The notes under the pieces: model-generated
The model's input: the letters and a program-made list of their open reading frames with translations, nothing else
Told to the model about the DNA's origin: nothing
Database searches by the model: none
DNA from: Pseudomonadota bacterium
Lineage (GTDB): Bacteria > Myxococcota_A > UBA796 > CAJQPC01
DNA length: 42,113 bases
NCBI GenBank assembly: GCA_024228935.1
Contig: JAAESX010000064.1
Location: forward strand, 1-42,113
Reading direction: 5' to 3'
Made by a program: the position numbers and the translations under genes
Shown here: positions 17,222 to 25,928 of the stretch, piece by piece
Position numbering within the stretch: position 1 is the first letter of the stretch
How the letters are laid out: each line of letters opens with the position of its first letter

Positions 17222-19198
17222 ATGTCGGACACCCCTGTCCTGACCTTCGAGGTCTACCGCGGCAGCGTCTTCCTCTTCCGCGAAGACCTCTCCGCTGAGA
17301 GCATCACCATCGGCAAGGGCCCTGCAGCGATGCTGCGTGTCGAAGACGACGCGCTGCAGGACCTGCAGGCCGTCGTCAACCTGAACGAGGATGGCACCGT
17401 CCAGCTCCTCGATCTGGTCGGCGAGGGCACCCAGGTCAACGGCGAGCAGGTGGTCAACGCCACGCTGAACGACGGCGACACGATCGAGATCGGCGAGATC
17501 AAGATCACGGTCGGCTTCACCGCCAACGACTTCTCCGACGAGGAGGCCACGCAGATGGTCCGCCCGGCGGAGGGCGAAGAGACGGCCGAGGAGGTCACCG
17601 ACCACTCCGGCGCGGCCTTCGCGCTGAAGTCCAAGGACGAGGTCGAGGCCGGCGCAGCCGACGGCGACGACGCGGAGGAGGCCGGCGAGCCCACCGAAGA
17701 CGTCATGGCCTTCATCATGCGCTCGGGTACCGCCCAGTCCGACCTCGGTGTCGACCGCGGCAAGAACCCCGTCCTCGAGGTCGCTGAGATCTGGGGCGAT
17801 GTCGTCATGGACATCAAGCACTACGCGAAGGGCGGCAAGCCCGTCAGCGTGGGTACCAGCACCGGCCACCGCTGGCGCTACATGGGCATCCCGATCGCCT
17901 GGGTCCCGCCCGCGTTCGCCAAGGTCGCTCCTCTCCTCGGACCGACGCTGTCCGAGGCCGAGCCCGAGTGGAAGAACGAGTTCTACGTTCCCACCGAGAA
18001 CCTCCCCCACGAGGACTACCACCTCTTCACGTGGGAAGGCTCGAGCTGGGTCATCAACATCCAGGACAGCTGGGCCGGCTTCGTCGACATCGGCGAGGAC
18101 CGTCACACCATCCAGGAGATGATCGAGTCCGGCAAGGCCAGCGCCGCCGACTCCGGCACCTACAAGATCGAGGTCGACGGGAACACCCGCGTCGTCGTCG
18201 ACCTGGGCCACGTCATCTTCTTCTCCCAGCTCGTGTCGCCCGGGAAGAAGGTGGTCGCCGCGATCACCGAGAACCTGGACTACCCGTTCCTCGGCATCCT
18301 GAGCTTCATGCTCTTCCTCGGCATCCTGACCGGTGTCGTCGTCTGGACCATGCCCCCCCGGGCCCAGAACGAGCTGAACGAGATTCCTGACCGCTTCGTC
18401 GAGCTCCTGCTCCAGCAGCCCGAGGTCGAGAAGCACAAGGAGAAGTCCAAGCCGTCCGGCAACCCCGACGCGGGTGAGGGCGCGAAGGCCAAGCGCGAAG
18501 AGGGCAAGGTCGGCAAGAAAGACGCCAAGATGGACAAGGCCAAGGGCAACAAGGTCGAGATGAACAAGCGTCAGATCGACAAGGAGATTGCTGAGAACGC
18601 AGGTGTTCTCGGAGCGATGCGCGATGGCGCGGAGCTCGACGGCGTCTTCGGCTCCTCGGGCCTGAACTCGGACATCACCGGCGGCATCGGTGGCCTCATC
18701 GGCGCCAAGGGCGTCCAGATCGGCTCCGGCGGTCTCGGCTCGCGCGGCTCCGGTCTCGGTGGCGGTGGTACGGCCGAGGGTCTCGGCGGTCTCGGCACCA
18801 AGGGCCGTGGCTCGGGTGCCAGCGGCTACGGAAGTGGCGGTGGAAACTTCGGCGCCAAGGGCGAGGGTGGCATCGGCCGGATCGGTGGCGACCCCATCAT
18901 CCTCGGTGCGCTCGACAAGTCCCTCATCGACGCCGTCATCAAGCGGAACATGAACCAGATTCGGTACTGCTACCAGCGCGAGCTGACGAAGAACCCGAAC
19001 CTGGGCGGCAAGATCGTCGTGAAGTTCGTCATCGCGAAGGACGGCACGGTGTCCTCCGCTTCGAAGAAGGCCTCGACGATGGGCAGCCCGGCCGTCGAGC
19101 AGTGCATCAACGGACGCTTCATGCGCTTCCAGTTCCCCGAGCCCAAGGGCGGCGGAATCGTCATCGTGTCCTACCCGTTCATCTTCGCCCCCGGGTGA
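17222..19198 (+). CDS. gltG: FHA-TM-TonB-like inner-membrane transducer, GltG/NfsG-like
   Basis: The 658-residue product has an FHA-like fold at about 8-100 (FLFREDLSAESITIGKGPAA; TQVNGEQVVNATLNDGDTIEIG) and an uncharacterised middle region. One membrane helix lies at about 353-378 (FLGILSFMLFLGILTGVVVW), then a Lys-rich and a Gly-rich linker. The AgmX/PglI-type C-terminal domain is at about 570-658 (IRYCYQRELTKNPNLGGKI), a relative of the TonB C-terminal domain. The FHA part should be cytoplasmic and the C-terminal part periplasmic. Myxococcus GltG has this arrangement and links the motor to the envelope complex. The FHA core lacks an obvious phosphothreonine-binding Arg-Ser-His set, so phosphopeptide binding is doubtful. 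ATG at 17222 is preferred to 17201 because GAGGGA lies at the right distance. Confidence 0.83.
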   Translation: MSDTPVLTFEVYRGSVFLFREDLSAESITIGKGPAAMLRVEDDALQDLQAVVNLNEDGTVQLLDLVGEGTQVNGEQVVNATLNDGDTIEIGEIKITVGFTANDFSDEEATQMVRPAEGEETAEEVTDHSGAAFALKSKDEVEAGAADGDDAEEAGEPTEDVMAFIMRSGTAQSDLGVDRGKNPVLEVAEIWGDVVMDIKHYAKGGKPVSVGTSTGHRWRYMGIPIAWVPPAFAKVAPLLGPTLSEAEPEWKNEFYVPTENLPHEDYHLFTWEGSSWVINIQDSWAGFVDIGEDRHTIQEMIESGKASAADSGTYKIEVDGNTRVVVDLGHVIFFSQLVSPGKKVVAAITENLDYPFLGILSFMLFLGILTGVVVWTMPPRAQNELNEIPDRFVELLLQQPEVEKHKEKSKPSGNPDAGEGAKAKREEGKVGKKDAKMDKAKGNKVEMNKRQIDKEIAENAGVLGAMRDGAELDGVFGSSGLNSDITGGIGGLIGAKGVQIGSGGLGSRGSGLGGGGTAEGLGGLGTKGRGSGASGYGSGGGNFGAKGEGGIGRIGGDPIILGALDKSLIDAVIKRNMNQIRYCYQRELTKNPNLGGKIVVKFVIAKDGTVSSASKKASTMGSPAVEQCINGRFMRFQFPEPKGGGIVIVSYPFIFAPG

Positions 19199-19221
19199 GC
19201 TGAGCAGGTCAGAAGACCCAA

Positions 19222-19252
19222 GAGGCCCGCCGAAAGGCGGGCCTTCTTTTTT
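19222..19252 (+). terminator. Rho-independent terminator after the gltG-like gene
   Basis: GGCCCGCC (19224-19231) and GGCGGGCC (19236-19243) pair around a GAAA loop and are followed by TTCTTTTTT. It closes the F-G unit, so H needs its own promoter. Confidence 0.95.
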
Positions 19253-19278
19253 GCCCTTTCAACGGGCAACACAATTGG

Positions 19279-19332
19279 TTGACACAGGCCGGACATCGCG
19301 GCGTCGCGAAGGCATCGCAGGCTGTGTTAGAA
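19279..19332 (+). promoter_or_regulatory. Direct-repeat operator and -10 box upstream of the gltH-like gene
   Basis: TTGACA (19279-19284) with GGACAT (19291-19296) repeats the 11-bp-period motif seen at 7834. TTAGAA at 19327-19332 lies exactly 48 bp from the first T, as TATGGT does there, and GTCTTTT begins at +60. The gene start at 19366 follows at a sensible distance. Confidence 0.5.
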
Positions 19333-19365
19333 CGCATCGTCTTTTCTCCCAGGACCGGGCCCAGA

Positions 19366-20097
19366 ATGCTCTCGTTCCCCGCTCTCATGCTGCTCTCGAC
19401 GGGCTTCAGCCCGACCGCTTCCGCCCAGGACCTCGACAGCCTGGACGAGGGTGAGGAAGAGACCTCGAACTCCCGCACCCGCCGCTCGACCAAGAAGCCG
19501 GACGTGAAGGAGATCACCAAGGGCTTCTACGCCAAGGCCAACGTCGGTGGCGCTGGCTACCTGCTGGACTTCAACGGGTTCGCCAAGGCCGGAACGGCCG
19601 TCGGCTTGGCCGTCGGCAACGACTTCCTCGACCGGGAGAAGACCTCGGCCGCCTGGGAGATCGGCGTCATGCAGGGCATCCACAACGGCTGCGACTACCA
19701 GAGCCAGGCGGCTCAGGCGTGCGCCGGAAACCAGAAGGGCAAGCCCTCGCCGTACATCCAGGGCGACTTCCGGACCTACTCGTTCCTCGCGTCGATCGAA
19801 GCGAGCAAGTACCCGGTCCGCCGTCTGGGCATCGGTGTCCGCGCCGGTGGTGGTGGGCTCATCTCTCCCCTGCTGATGGACGAGACGCAGTACCTCGACG
19901 ACGTCGTGGCCAAGGAGTGGGGCGGCATCAACCCCGGCTACCACAGCAGCTTCAAGCCCCTGGGCTTCGGTGGCGTGACCGCCGAGTACTACAGCAAGCT
20001 CTCGCACTTCAGCATCGGTGCCGACTTCGATGTGTTCTACGCGGTGGGCTTCGACATGGGCTTCAACGGCACGGGCTACCTCAAGTACACGTTCTGA
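19366..20097 (+). CDS. gltH: Outer-membrane beta-barrel protein, GltH/NfsH-like
   Basis: Third predicted barrel of the array, 243 residues. The signal peptide is MLSFPALMLLSTGFSPTASA, followed by an acidic and then basic linker (about 22-50, with RTRRSTKKP) and a barrel whose last residues GYLKYTF end in Phe as in many outer-membrane proteins. Three cysteines occur, two close together (CDYQSQAAQAC). ATG at 19366 is chosen because it gives a signal peptide and lies after an AGGA and the promoter at 19327; the frame is open upstream to 19279 without sense. A terminator in front and a separate operator make it its own transcription unit. GltH/NfsH is the third barrel of the Myxococcus complexes. 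Assignment rests on order and topology. Confidence 0.7.
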   Translation: MLSFPALMLLSTGFSPTASAQDLDSLDEGEEETSNSRTRRSTKKPDVKEITKGFYAKANVGGAGYLLDFNGFAKAGTAVGLAVGNDFLDREKTSAAWEIGVMQGIHNGCDYQSQAAQACAGNQKGKPSPYIQGDFRTYSFLASIEASKYPVRRLGIGVRAGGGGLISPLLMDETQYLDDVVAKEWGGINPGYHSSFKPLGFGGVTAEYYSKLSHFSIGADFDVFYAVGFDMGFNGTGYLKYTF

Positions 20098-20112
20098 GGT
20101 GGTGAGCAGGTC

Positions 20113-20143
20113 ATCGGTCCGCTACCCTTTCAGGGGCACCGAT
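20113..20143 (+). promoter_or_regulatory. Inverted repeat between the gltH-like and lipoprotein genes
   Basis: ATCGGT (20113-20118) and ACCGAT (20138-20143) flank an inner CCC/GGG pair and a possible -10 box TACCCT (20123-20128). It could be an operator for the lipoprotein gene or a weak terminator for gltH-like; no T tract follows. Confidence 0.35.
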
Positions 20144-20160
20144 CCCAAGGAGGGCCCTTG

Positions 20161-21276
20161 ATGCTCGTCCTGTTGCTATCTGCGTGCGGTCTCGACACCG
20201 TCGAGCCTCCGCCCGAGCAGGGTGAGCAGACCGAGGTCACCTACGGCGACCTGACGCTCTCGGCCGAGACCATCGACTTCGGCTACGTCGCCGTCGGGGA
20301 CACCACCTCGGTGGGCCTGGTGCTCACCAACGACGGCGCCGCCGCCATCGAGCTCCTGGGCGCGAGCCTGGGCAACGACGTCTACTCGACCGACATCTCC
20401 ACGGGCACCGTCGAGCCCGGCGGCGACCTGGTCGTCACTGTCCGGTTCGAGCCGACCTCCGCCGTCGCCTACACCGACGCGCTCGCGCTCGAGACGGACA
20501 GCGCCGAGGCCAGCCTGGTCTACGTCGACCTGCTGGGCACGGCCGAGGTCGTCGACACGGGCGATCCCTCCGGGGGCAGCTACCTCGACGTCAGCTGGCG
20601 CAGCCACGACTTCGGCGAGGTGGACATCAACAAGGGCGCCACCGAGACGGTGCTCCTGACGAACACGGGCGATGAGGCCCTGCTGATCTCGGACTTCGTC
20701 GGCAGCGACGAGTCCATCGTCGGCTGGGAGAAGGACTTCACGCTCCCCTACGTCCTGGACGTCGGCATGTCGAAGGAGGCCACGGTCTCCTTCACGCCCA
20801 CGGCGGAGACCAGCTACAGCGAGACCCTGACGATCACGAGCGACGCGGACAACGAGACCGCGCTCGACCTCTCGATCCAGGGTGAGGGCTTCCACGGCTG
20901 CGACATCTGTGCGGCCCTCATCGCTGTCGACACCGGTGGCGACGACGCCTACAGCATCTCCGACTTCTTCGTGCTCATCAGCCCCTGGGGCAACACCGAC
21001 GAGCGCACGGTGGAGATCTGGAACGAAGGCGACGAGGACCTCGTGATCGACTCGATCAGCGTCTCCAACGAGTCCCTGCAGACCTCCTGCAGCTTCTCGG
21101 TGAACAGCCCCTCGGGCAAGACCACGGTCACCCCCTGGTCGTACGAGACGATCACGGTGACCTACACGGCGACCGACAGCTGCGTGTTCGACACCGGCAC
21201 GGTCGACATCAAGTCGAACGACCCCTACGAGCCCACGTACACGCTCGACCTGACTGGCGGCGCCCTCGCCCTGTAG
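20161..21276 (+). CDS. Choice-of-anchor / ASPM-Hydin-type repeat lipoprotein
   Basis: The 371-residue product starts MLVLLLSACG, a minimal lipoprotein signal, and AAGGAGG lies 5 bp before the ATG at 20161. Three Ig-like units of about 100 residues follow: LSAETIDFGYVAVGDTTSVG with TVRFEPTSAVAYTDAL, then VSWRSHDFGEVDINKGATE with VSFTPTAETSYSETLTI, and a more diverged third. The DFG.V..G start and the F.P....Y...L.I end are the signature of the ASPM/SPD-2/Hydin and choice-of-anchor D families, common on the surface of Myxococcota. A CDIC pair may bind metal or form a disulfide. It follows the Glt/Nfs-like array and could be an accessory surface protein, though no sequence evidence ties it to the complex. 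Confidence 0.78.
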   Translation: MLVLLLSACGLDTVEPPPEQGEQTEVTYGDLTLSAETIDFGYVAVGDTTSVGLVLTNDGAAAIELLGASLGNDVYSTDISTGTVEPGGDLVVTVRFEPTSAVAYTDALALETDSAEASLVYVDLLGTAEVVDTGDPSGGSYLDVSWRSHDFGEVDINKGATETVLLTNTGDEALLISDFVGSDESIVGWEKDFTLPYVLDVGMSKEATVSFTPTAETSYSETLTITSDADNETALDLSIQGEGFHGCDICAALIAVDTGGDDAYSISDFFVLISPWGNTDERTVEIWNEGDEDLVIDSISVSNESLQTSCSFSVNSPSGKTTVTPWSYETITVTYTATDSCVFDTGTVDIKSNDPYEPTYTLDLTGGALAL

Positions 21277-21370
21277 GCCCGCCCTTGCCGGGCTGTAGGC
21301 CACGAGATACCTCCGCGCGGTCGTATGAGGGCGGTACTGAAGCCGTCGTCCAATGCGCGAGGTTCTCACC

Positions 21371-22015
21371 ATGAACACGAATCCTGGCCTCCTGGGCAAG
21401 AAGATCGGAATGACGCAGTACTTCGACGACGACGGGAACATCGTTCCCTGCTCGGTCGTCGAGGCGGGCCCCTGCCACGTCATCCAGATCAAGACCACCG
21501 AGACCGATGGCTACAACGCCATCCAGATCGGCTTCAAGTCCCAGAAGGAGAAGCGCCTCACGAAGGCGCTGTCGGGTCACTACGCCAAGAGCGGCGTCGC
21601 GCCGGCCAAGCTGCTGCGCGAGTTCCGCCTCAACGACGTCAGTGGCTACACCGTCGGCCAGGAGCTGAGCATCGGTGACGTCCTGAAGGTCGGCCAGAAG
21701 GTCGACGTGACCGGCACCAGCAAGGGCAAGGGCTACGGCGGTGTCATGAAGCGGCACAACTTCGCCGGCTTCATCCGCTCGCACGGTACGCACGAGTTCT
21801 TCCGTCACGGTGGCTCCATCGGCACGCGCCTGACGCCTGGACACGTCCAGAAGGGTCAGAAGATGCCTGGCCAGATGGGCAACAAGCGGGTCACCGTCCA
21901 GGGCCTGACGATCACCAAGATCGACGCCGAGAACAACCTCGTCTTCATCCGCGGTGGCATCCCCGGCGCCCCCGGCAAGCTCGTCAGCGTGCGCGGCACC
22001 AGCAAGGGCTGCTGA
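21371..22015 (+). CDS. rplC: Ribosomal protein L3, encoded outside a ribosomal operon
   Basis: Large-subunit protein that binds 23S rRNA near the peptidyl-transferase centre. The 214-residue product has the family start (GLLGKKIGMTQYFDDDG), the long internal loop (HGTHEFFRHGGSIGTRLTPG and GQKMPGQMGNKRVT) and a normal C terminus. ATG at 21371 is chosen over 21353 because it gives the standard N terminus and follows GAGG by 8 bp. In most bacteria rplC lies in the S10 operon after rpsJ; here its neighbours are a lipoprotein and a CoA-transferase. It is either a relocated single copy or a second copy. The product is full length with no missing motif, so I see no sign of decay. Confidence 0.95.
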   Translation: MNTNPGLLGKKIGMTQYFDDDGNIVPCSVVEAGPCHVIQIKTTETDGYNAIQIGFKSQKEKRLTKALSGHYAKSGVAPAKLLREFRLNDVSGYTVGQELSIGDVLKVGQKVDVTGTSKGKGYGGVMKRHNFAGFIRSHGTHEFFRHGGSIGTRLTPGHVQKGQKMPGQMGNKRVTVQGLTITKIDAENNLVFIRGGIPGAPGKLVSVRGTSKGC

Positions 22016-22025
22016 TCCCACGTTA

Positions 22026-22051
22026 GGGATCTCCCCTCAGTGGGAGGTCCC
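22026..22051 (+). promoter_or_regulatory. Hairpin that hides the ribosome-binding site of the CoA-transferase A gene
   Basis: GGGATCTCCC (22026-22035) pairs over all 10 bases with GGGAGGTCCC (22042-22051), one as T-G, around CTCAGT. The 3' arm contains GGAGG, the only plausible Shine-Dalgarno sequence for the ATG at 22054. The hairpin begins 11 bases after the rplC stop. It could block translation, or act as an L3 feedback site, or be a terminator lacking a T tract. Confidence 0.6.
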
Positions 22052-22053
22052 TG

Positions 22054-22749
22054 ATGGACAAGGTCTGCGCGACGGCTGCTGAAGCCGTCGCCGACATCCC
22101 GAACGACGCTGTCATCATGGCGGGCGGCTTCGGACTCTGCGGCATCCCGGAACACCTCATCGCCGCGCTGTGCGATGCGGGTGTGACCGGCCTGACCGCC
22201 ATTTCGAACAACGCCGGAGTCGACGACTTCGGTCTCGGCTTGTTGCTCCAGACGCGGCAGATCAAGAAAATGATCAGCAGCTACGTCGGCGAGAACAAGG
22301 AGTTCGAGCGGCAGTACCTGGACGGGGAGCTCGAGGTCGAGCTCACGCCCCAGGGCACGCTCGCCGAGCGCATCCGGGCGGCCGGCGCAGGGATCCCGGC
22401 GTTCTACACGCCGACCGGCGTCGGGACGATCGTCGCGGACGGGAAGGAGACGCGCGAGTTCGACGGACGCACGTACGTCATGGAGCGCGCGCTTCCGGCC
22501 GACTTCGGACTGATCAAGGCCTGGAAGGCGGACCGCCACGGCAACCTGTTGTTCAAGGCCACGGCCCGGAACTTCAACCCGATGATGGCGATGGCTGCGA
22601 AGACCACCATCGTCGAGGTCGAGGAGATCGTCCAGCCAGGCGACCTCGCTCCGGACCAGGTCCACGTCAGCGGCATCTTCGTCCAGCGCGTCGTGCTCGG
22701 CACCAACTACGAAAAGCGCATCGAGAAGCGCACCGTACGGGAGGCCTGA
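22054..22749 (+). CDS. scoA: 3-oxoacid CoA-transferase subunit A
   Basis: Alpha subunit of a two-component CoA-transferase (SCOT/AtoDA type) that moves CoA from succinyl-CoA or another acyl-CoA onto a 3-oxoacid such as acetoacetate. The 231-residue length is usual, and the Gly-rich start ([18 protein letters not shown]), [11 protein letters not shown] and the [13 protein letters not shown] segment are typical of the A subunit. ATG at 22054 follows GGAGG by 6 bp, but that site lies inside a hairpin. The B subunit starts 1 bp after the stop. The exact substrate (acetoacetate, 3-oxoadipate or a short acyl-CoA) is not settled by sequence; SCOT is favoured by overall resemblance. Confidence 0.9.
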   Translation: MDKVCATAAEAVADIPNDAVIMAGGFGLCGIPEHLIAALCDAGVTGLTAISNNAGVDDFGLGLLLQTRQIKKMISSYVGENKEFERQYLDGELEVELTPQGTLAERIRAAGAGIPAFYTPTGVGTIVADGKETREFDGRTYVMERALPADFGLIKAWKADRHGNLLFKATARNFNPMMAMAAKTTIVEVEEIVQPGDLAPDQVHVSGIFVQRVVLGTNYEKRIEKRTVREA

Positions 22750-22750
22750 G

Positions 22751-23389
<639 letters not shown>

Positions 23390-23392
23390 GGG

Positions 23393-24856
23393 CTAGGCCC
23401 GGTAGTTCGGCGCTTCCTGCGTGATGGTCACGTCGTGGACGTGGCTCTCCTTGAGCCCCATCGGCGACATGCGGACGAAGCGGGCGCCCTTCTGCATCGC
23501 TCCGATGCTGGCGCTGCCGGTGTAGCCCATCGAAGCGCGCAGCCCGCCGACGAGCTGGTAGACGACGTCCCCGAGCGGGCCCTTGTACGGCACCCGACCC
23601 ACGATGCCCTCGGGCACGAGCTTGCGCGTCCCGGCCTCGGGATCGCCCGACTCGTCCTGAAAGTACCGGTCCGAGGAGCCGGCCTTCATCGCGTCGATGG
23701 ACCCCATGCCGCGGTAGGTCTTGTACCGGCGGCCGCCCAGCAGGACGACGTCACCGGGGGCCTCTCGGGTGCCCGCGAAGAGCGAGCCGATCATGGCCGT
23801 GTCGGCCCCGGCGGCGATGGCCTTGGCCACATCGCCGGAGAACTTGATGCCGCCGTCGGCGATGACGGGCACGCCCGCTTTGCGAGCGACCTCGGCGCAG
23901 TCGGCGATGGCCGTGAGCTGCGGGACACCGACCCCCGCGACGACGCGCGTTGTGCAGATCGAGCCCGGACCGATGCCGACCTTGATGGCCGAAGCGCCGG
24001 CCTCGATGCAGGCCTTCGCCGCCGCACCGGTCGCGATGTTCCCGACGATGAGCTGCAGGTCCGGCCAGGTGGCTCGCGCCTCCGCCGCAGCGCGAAGCAC
24101 GCCGGCGGAGTGGCCGTGGGCGGTGTCGATGACCACCGCATCGACTCCCGCGTCGAGCAGCGCCTGGATGCGCTCCGTCTGACCCGGCCCGACGGCGGCG
24201 GCGCAGCGAAGGCGGCCCTTGTCGTCGGTGACGGCCAGCGGATGGCGAGCGGAGAGCTCGATGTCCTTGATCGTGATGAGCCCGCGCAGCTCGCCGGCGG
24301 CGTCGACCACCAGCAGCTTCTCGATCTTGTGGAGCTGGAGCAGGTCCTTGCACTCCTCGAGCCCCGTGCCCGGGCGGACCGTGACCAGCTCGTTGGTCAT
24401 CACGTCGCGGATGGTCCGGTCCAGCCGCCGCTCGAAGCGCAGGTCGCGGTTCGTCAGGATGCCGACCGCCCGGCCGTCCACCGTGATGGGCACACCGCTG
24501 ATGCCGTTCTCCCGCATGAGCTCGCGGGCCTCGCCGACCGTCTGATCGGGGCCCATCGTGATCGGCTCGGAGATGACGCCCGTCACCGCCCGCTTGACCC
24601 GGGCGACCTCCGAGGCCTGGGCCTCGACGCTCATGTTCTTGTGGATGACGCCAATACCGCCGGCACGGGCCATCTCGATGGCCAGGCGGGCTTCCGTGAC
24701 CGTGTCCATCGCGCTGGACAAGAGCGGGATGTTGAGCGAGATCTCCGGCGTCAGCTGCGTGGTGACATCGACATCGCGGGGGAGGACGTCCGACGCACCC
24801 GGCTGAAGCAGCACGTCGTCGAAGGTCAGGGCGAGACGGGGCTCTCGTTCGAGCAT
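23393..24856 (-). CDS. guaB: IMP dehydrogenase
   Basis: Oxidises IMP to XMP with NAD+, the committing step of GMP synthesis, in the cytoplasm. The 487-residue product has the N-terminal [10 protein letters not shown], a tandem CBS module at about 95-205 that binds adenine or guanine nucleotides as an allosteric switch, and the catalytic loop GPGSICTTR with Cys301. The flap Arg-Tyr region ([10 protein letters not shown], later VPYKGPL) is present. ATG at 24856 is chosen over the frame's upstream extension because GGAGG lies 7 bp before it and it gives the family N terminus. A possible -10 TATCGG lies about 25 bp upstream on the minus strand. It is divergent from the TRAP transporter genes. Confidence 0.95.
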   Translation of the reverse strand: MLEREPRLALTFDDVLLQPGASDVLPRDVDVTTQLTPEISLNIPLLSSAMDTVTEARLAIEMARAGGIGVIHKNMSVEAQASEVARVKRAVTGVISEPITMGPDQTVGEARELMRENGISGVPITVDGRAVGILTNRDLRFERRLDRTIRDVMTNELVTVRPGTGLEECKDLLQLHKIEKLLVVDAAGELRGLITIKDIELSARHPLAVTDDKGRLRCAAAVGPGQTERIQALLDAGVDAVVIDTAHGHSAGVLRAAAEARATWPDLQLIVGNIATGAAAKACIEAGASAIKVGIGPGSICTTRVVAGVGVPQLTAIADCAEVARKAGVPVIADGGIKFSGDVAKAIAAGADTAMIGSLFAGTREAPGDVVLLGGRRYKTYRGMGSIDAMKAGSSDRYFQDESGDPEAGTRKLVPEGIVGRVPYKGPLGDVVYQLVGGLRASMGYTGSASIGAMQKGARFVRMSPMGLKESHVHDVTITQEAPNYRA

Positions 24857-24971
24857 CAGGGCCTCCAGGGTTCGGGCCGATAGCCCCCGCCACCCCTCAC
24901 TCGCAAACCCCGACACGGACTCGTCGCACACGGGATGAACAAGGGGCGGTCAGGCGTTGTCCGGGGGCCGG

Positions 24972-25008
24972 GTCAACGGATTGACAAGGGCTTGGGATCG
25001 GCTACGTG
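24972..25008 (+). promoter_or_regulatory. Promoter of the TRAP operon with an inverted repeat over the -35 box
   Basis: TTGACA (24981-24986) is separated by 16 bp from TACGTG (25003-25008), as in the tRNA-Cys promoter. GTCAA (24972-24976) and TTGAC (24981-24985) form a perfect inverted repeat around CGGA that overlaps the -35, so a repressor could compete with RNA polymerase. The start codon follows at 25048. Confidence 0.5.
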
Positions 25009-25047
25009 CCGGCCGACAAATACTGCCCTTTCGCCCGGGAGAACCCC

Positions 25048-25920
25048 ATGAAGCGCACCCTCTCCATCGCCGCCGCGCTGACCGTTCTGGTCGCCTGCGG
25101 AAAGAAGCACGCTGGAACCTACGAGGTGGCCGAGGCCACCGGCACCGCCGACAACGCCGAGCTGATGAAGGCTGGCGCCGAGGCCCTCTGGGAGCAGCGC
25201 GGCGACGTCGCGAAGCTCGAGCAGGCCCTGGCCAGCTACGAGCAGATCGTGGCCGCCGACCCCACCGACCGCGACTCGTACGAGCGCCTGGTGCGGGGCT
25301 ACTACTTCCTCGGCGACGGTCACTACACCGAGATCGAGAAGAAGGAAGCCGCCTGGGACAAGTCGATGATCTGGGGCAAGCGCTGCCTGGCGCTGAACAC
25401 CGAGTTCACCGCGCTCCTCGAGAAGGGTGACGAGGACGAGGCCACCGCGGCCGCCGCTCTCGGTCCCGAGGATATGGCCTGCATGTACTGGCTCGCGAGC
25501 GCGACCGGTAAGTGGGGTCGCATCCAGGGTCTCGCCACGCTCCTCAAGGAGAAGGACAAGATCTACGCCTGGATGACCGTCCTGGATGAGAACGACCCGG
25601 ACTACTACTACACCGCGTCCACCCGCTACTTCGGCGCCTACTACGCGGCGCTGCCCAGCTTCGCGGGCCAGGACCTGGACCAGAGCAAGGTCAAGTTTGA
25701 AGAGGCGATCGCGGCCCACCCGGATCACCTCGGCAACCGCGTCCTGATCTGCGAGTACTGGGGCGTCAAGACCCAGACCCGCGAGATCTGCGAGACCGAG
25801 CTCAACTACGTGATCAATGCGGACCCCGCGGTGATCCCCGAGCTCCAGCCCGAGCAGGAAGCCGAGCAGCGCAAGGCGCAGGCCCTCCTCGACCAGATGG
25901 ACGACCTCTTCGCCGAGTAG
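25048..25920 (+). CDS. tatT: TRAP-transporter-associated TPR lipoprotein TatT
   Basis: The 290-residue product has a lipoprotein signal (lipobox LVACG) and helical repeats of TPR type (LEQALASYEQIVAADPTDRD, LVRGYYFLGDGHYTEIEKKE, KVKFEEAIAAHPDHLGNRVL). Directly upstream of a TRAP solute-binding gene this is the layout of TatT of Treponema pallidum, whose trimer has a central pore and pairs with the binding protein TatP. TPR-associated TRAP systems are thought to handle hydrophobic or lipid-like ligands, which is knowledge of the family rather than something seen here. ATG at 25048 is chosen because the lipobox follows it and GGGAG precedes it. It is 8 bp before dctP. Confidence 0.86.
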   Translation: MKRTLSIAAALTVLVACGKKHAGTYEVAEATGTADNAELMKAGAEALWEQRGDVAKLEQALASYEQIVAADPTDRDSYERLVRGYYFLGDGHYTEIEKKEAAWDKSMIWGKRCLALNTEFTALLEKGDEDEATAAAALGPEDMACMYWLASATGKWGRIQGLATLLKEKDKIYAWMTVLDENDPDYYYTASTRYFGAYYAALPSFAGQDLDQSKVKFEEAIAAHPDHLGNRVLICEYWGVKTQTREICETELNYVINADPAVIPELQPEQEAEQRKAQALLDQMDDLFAE

Positions 25921-25928
25921 GAGACGAC

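Noticed and set aside
11653..17232. Minus-strand open frames of 863 and 902 codons opposite the D and E genes
   Set aside because: Same shadow signature; the TPR genes on the plus strand account for the region.
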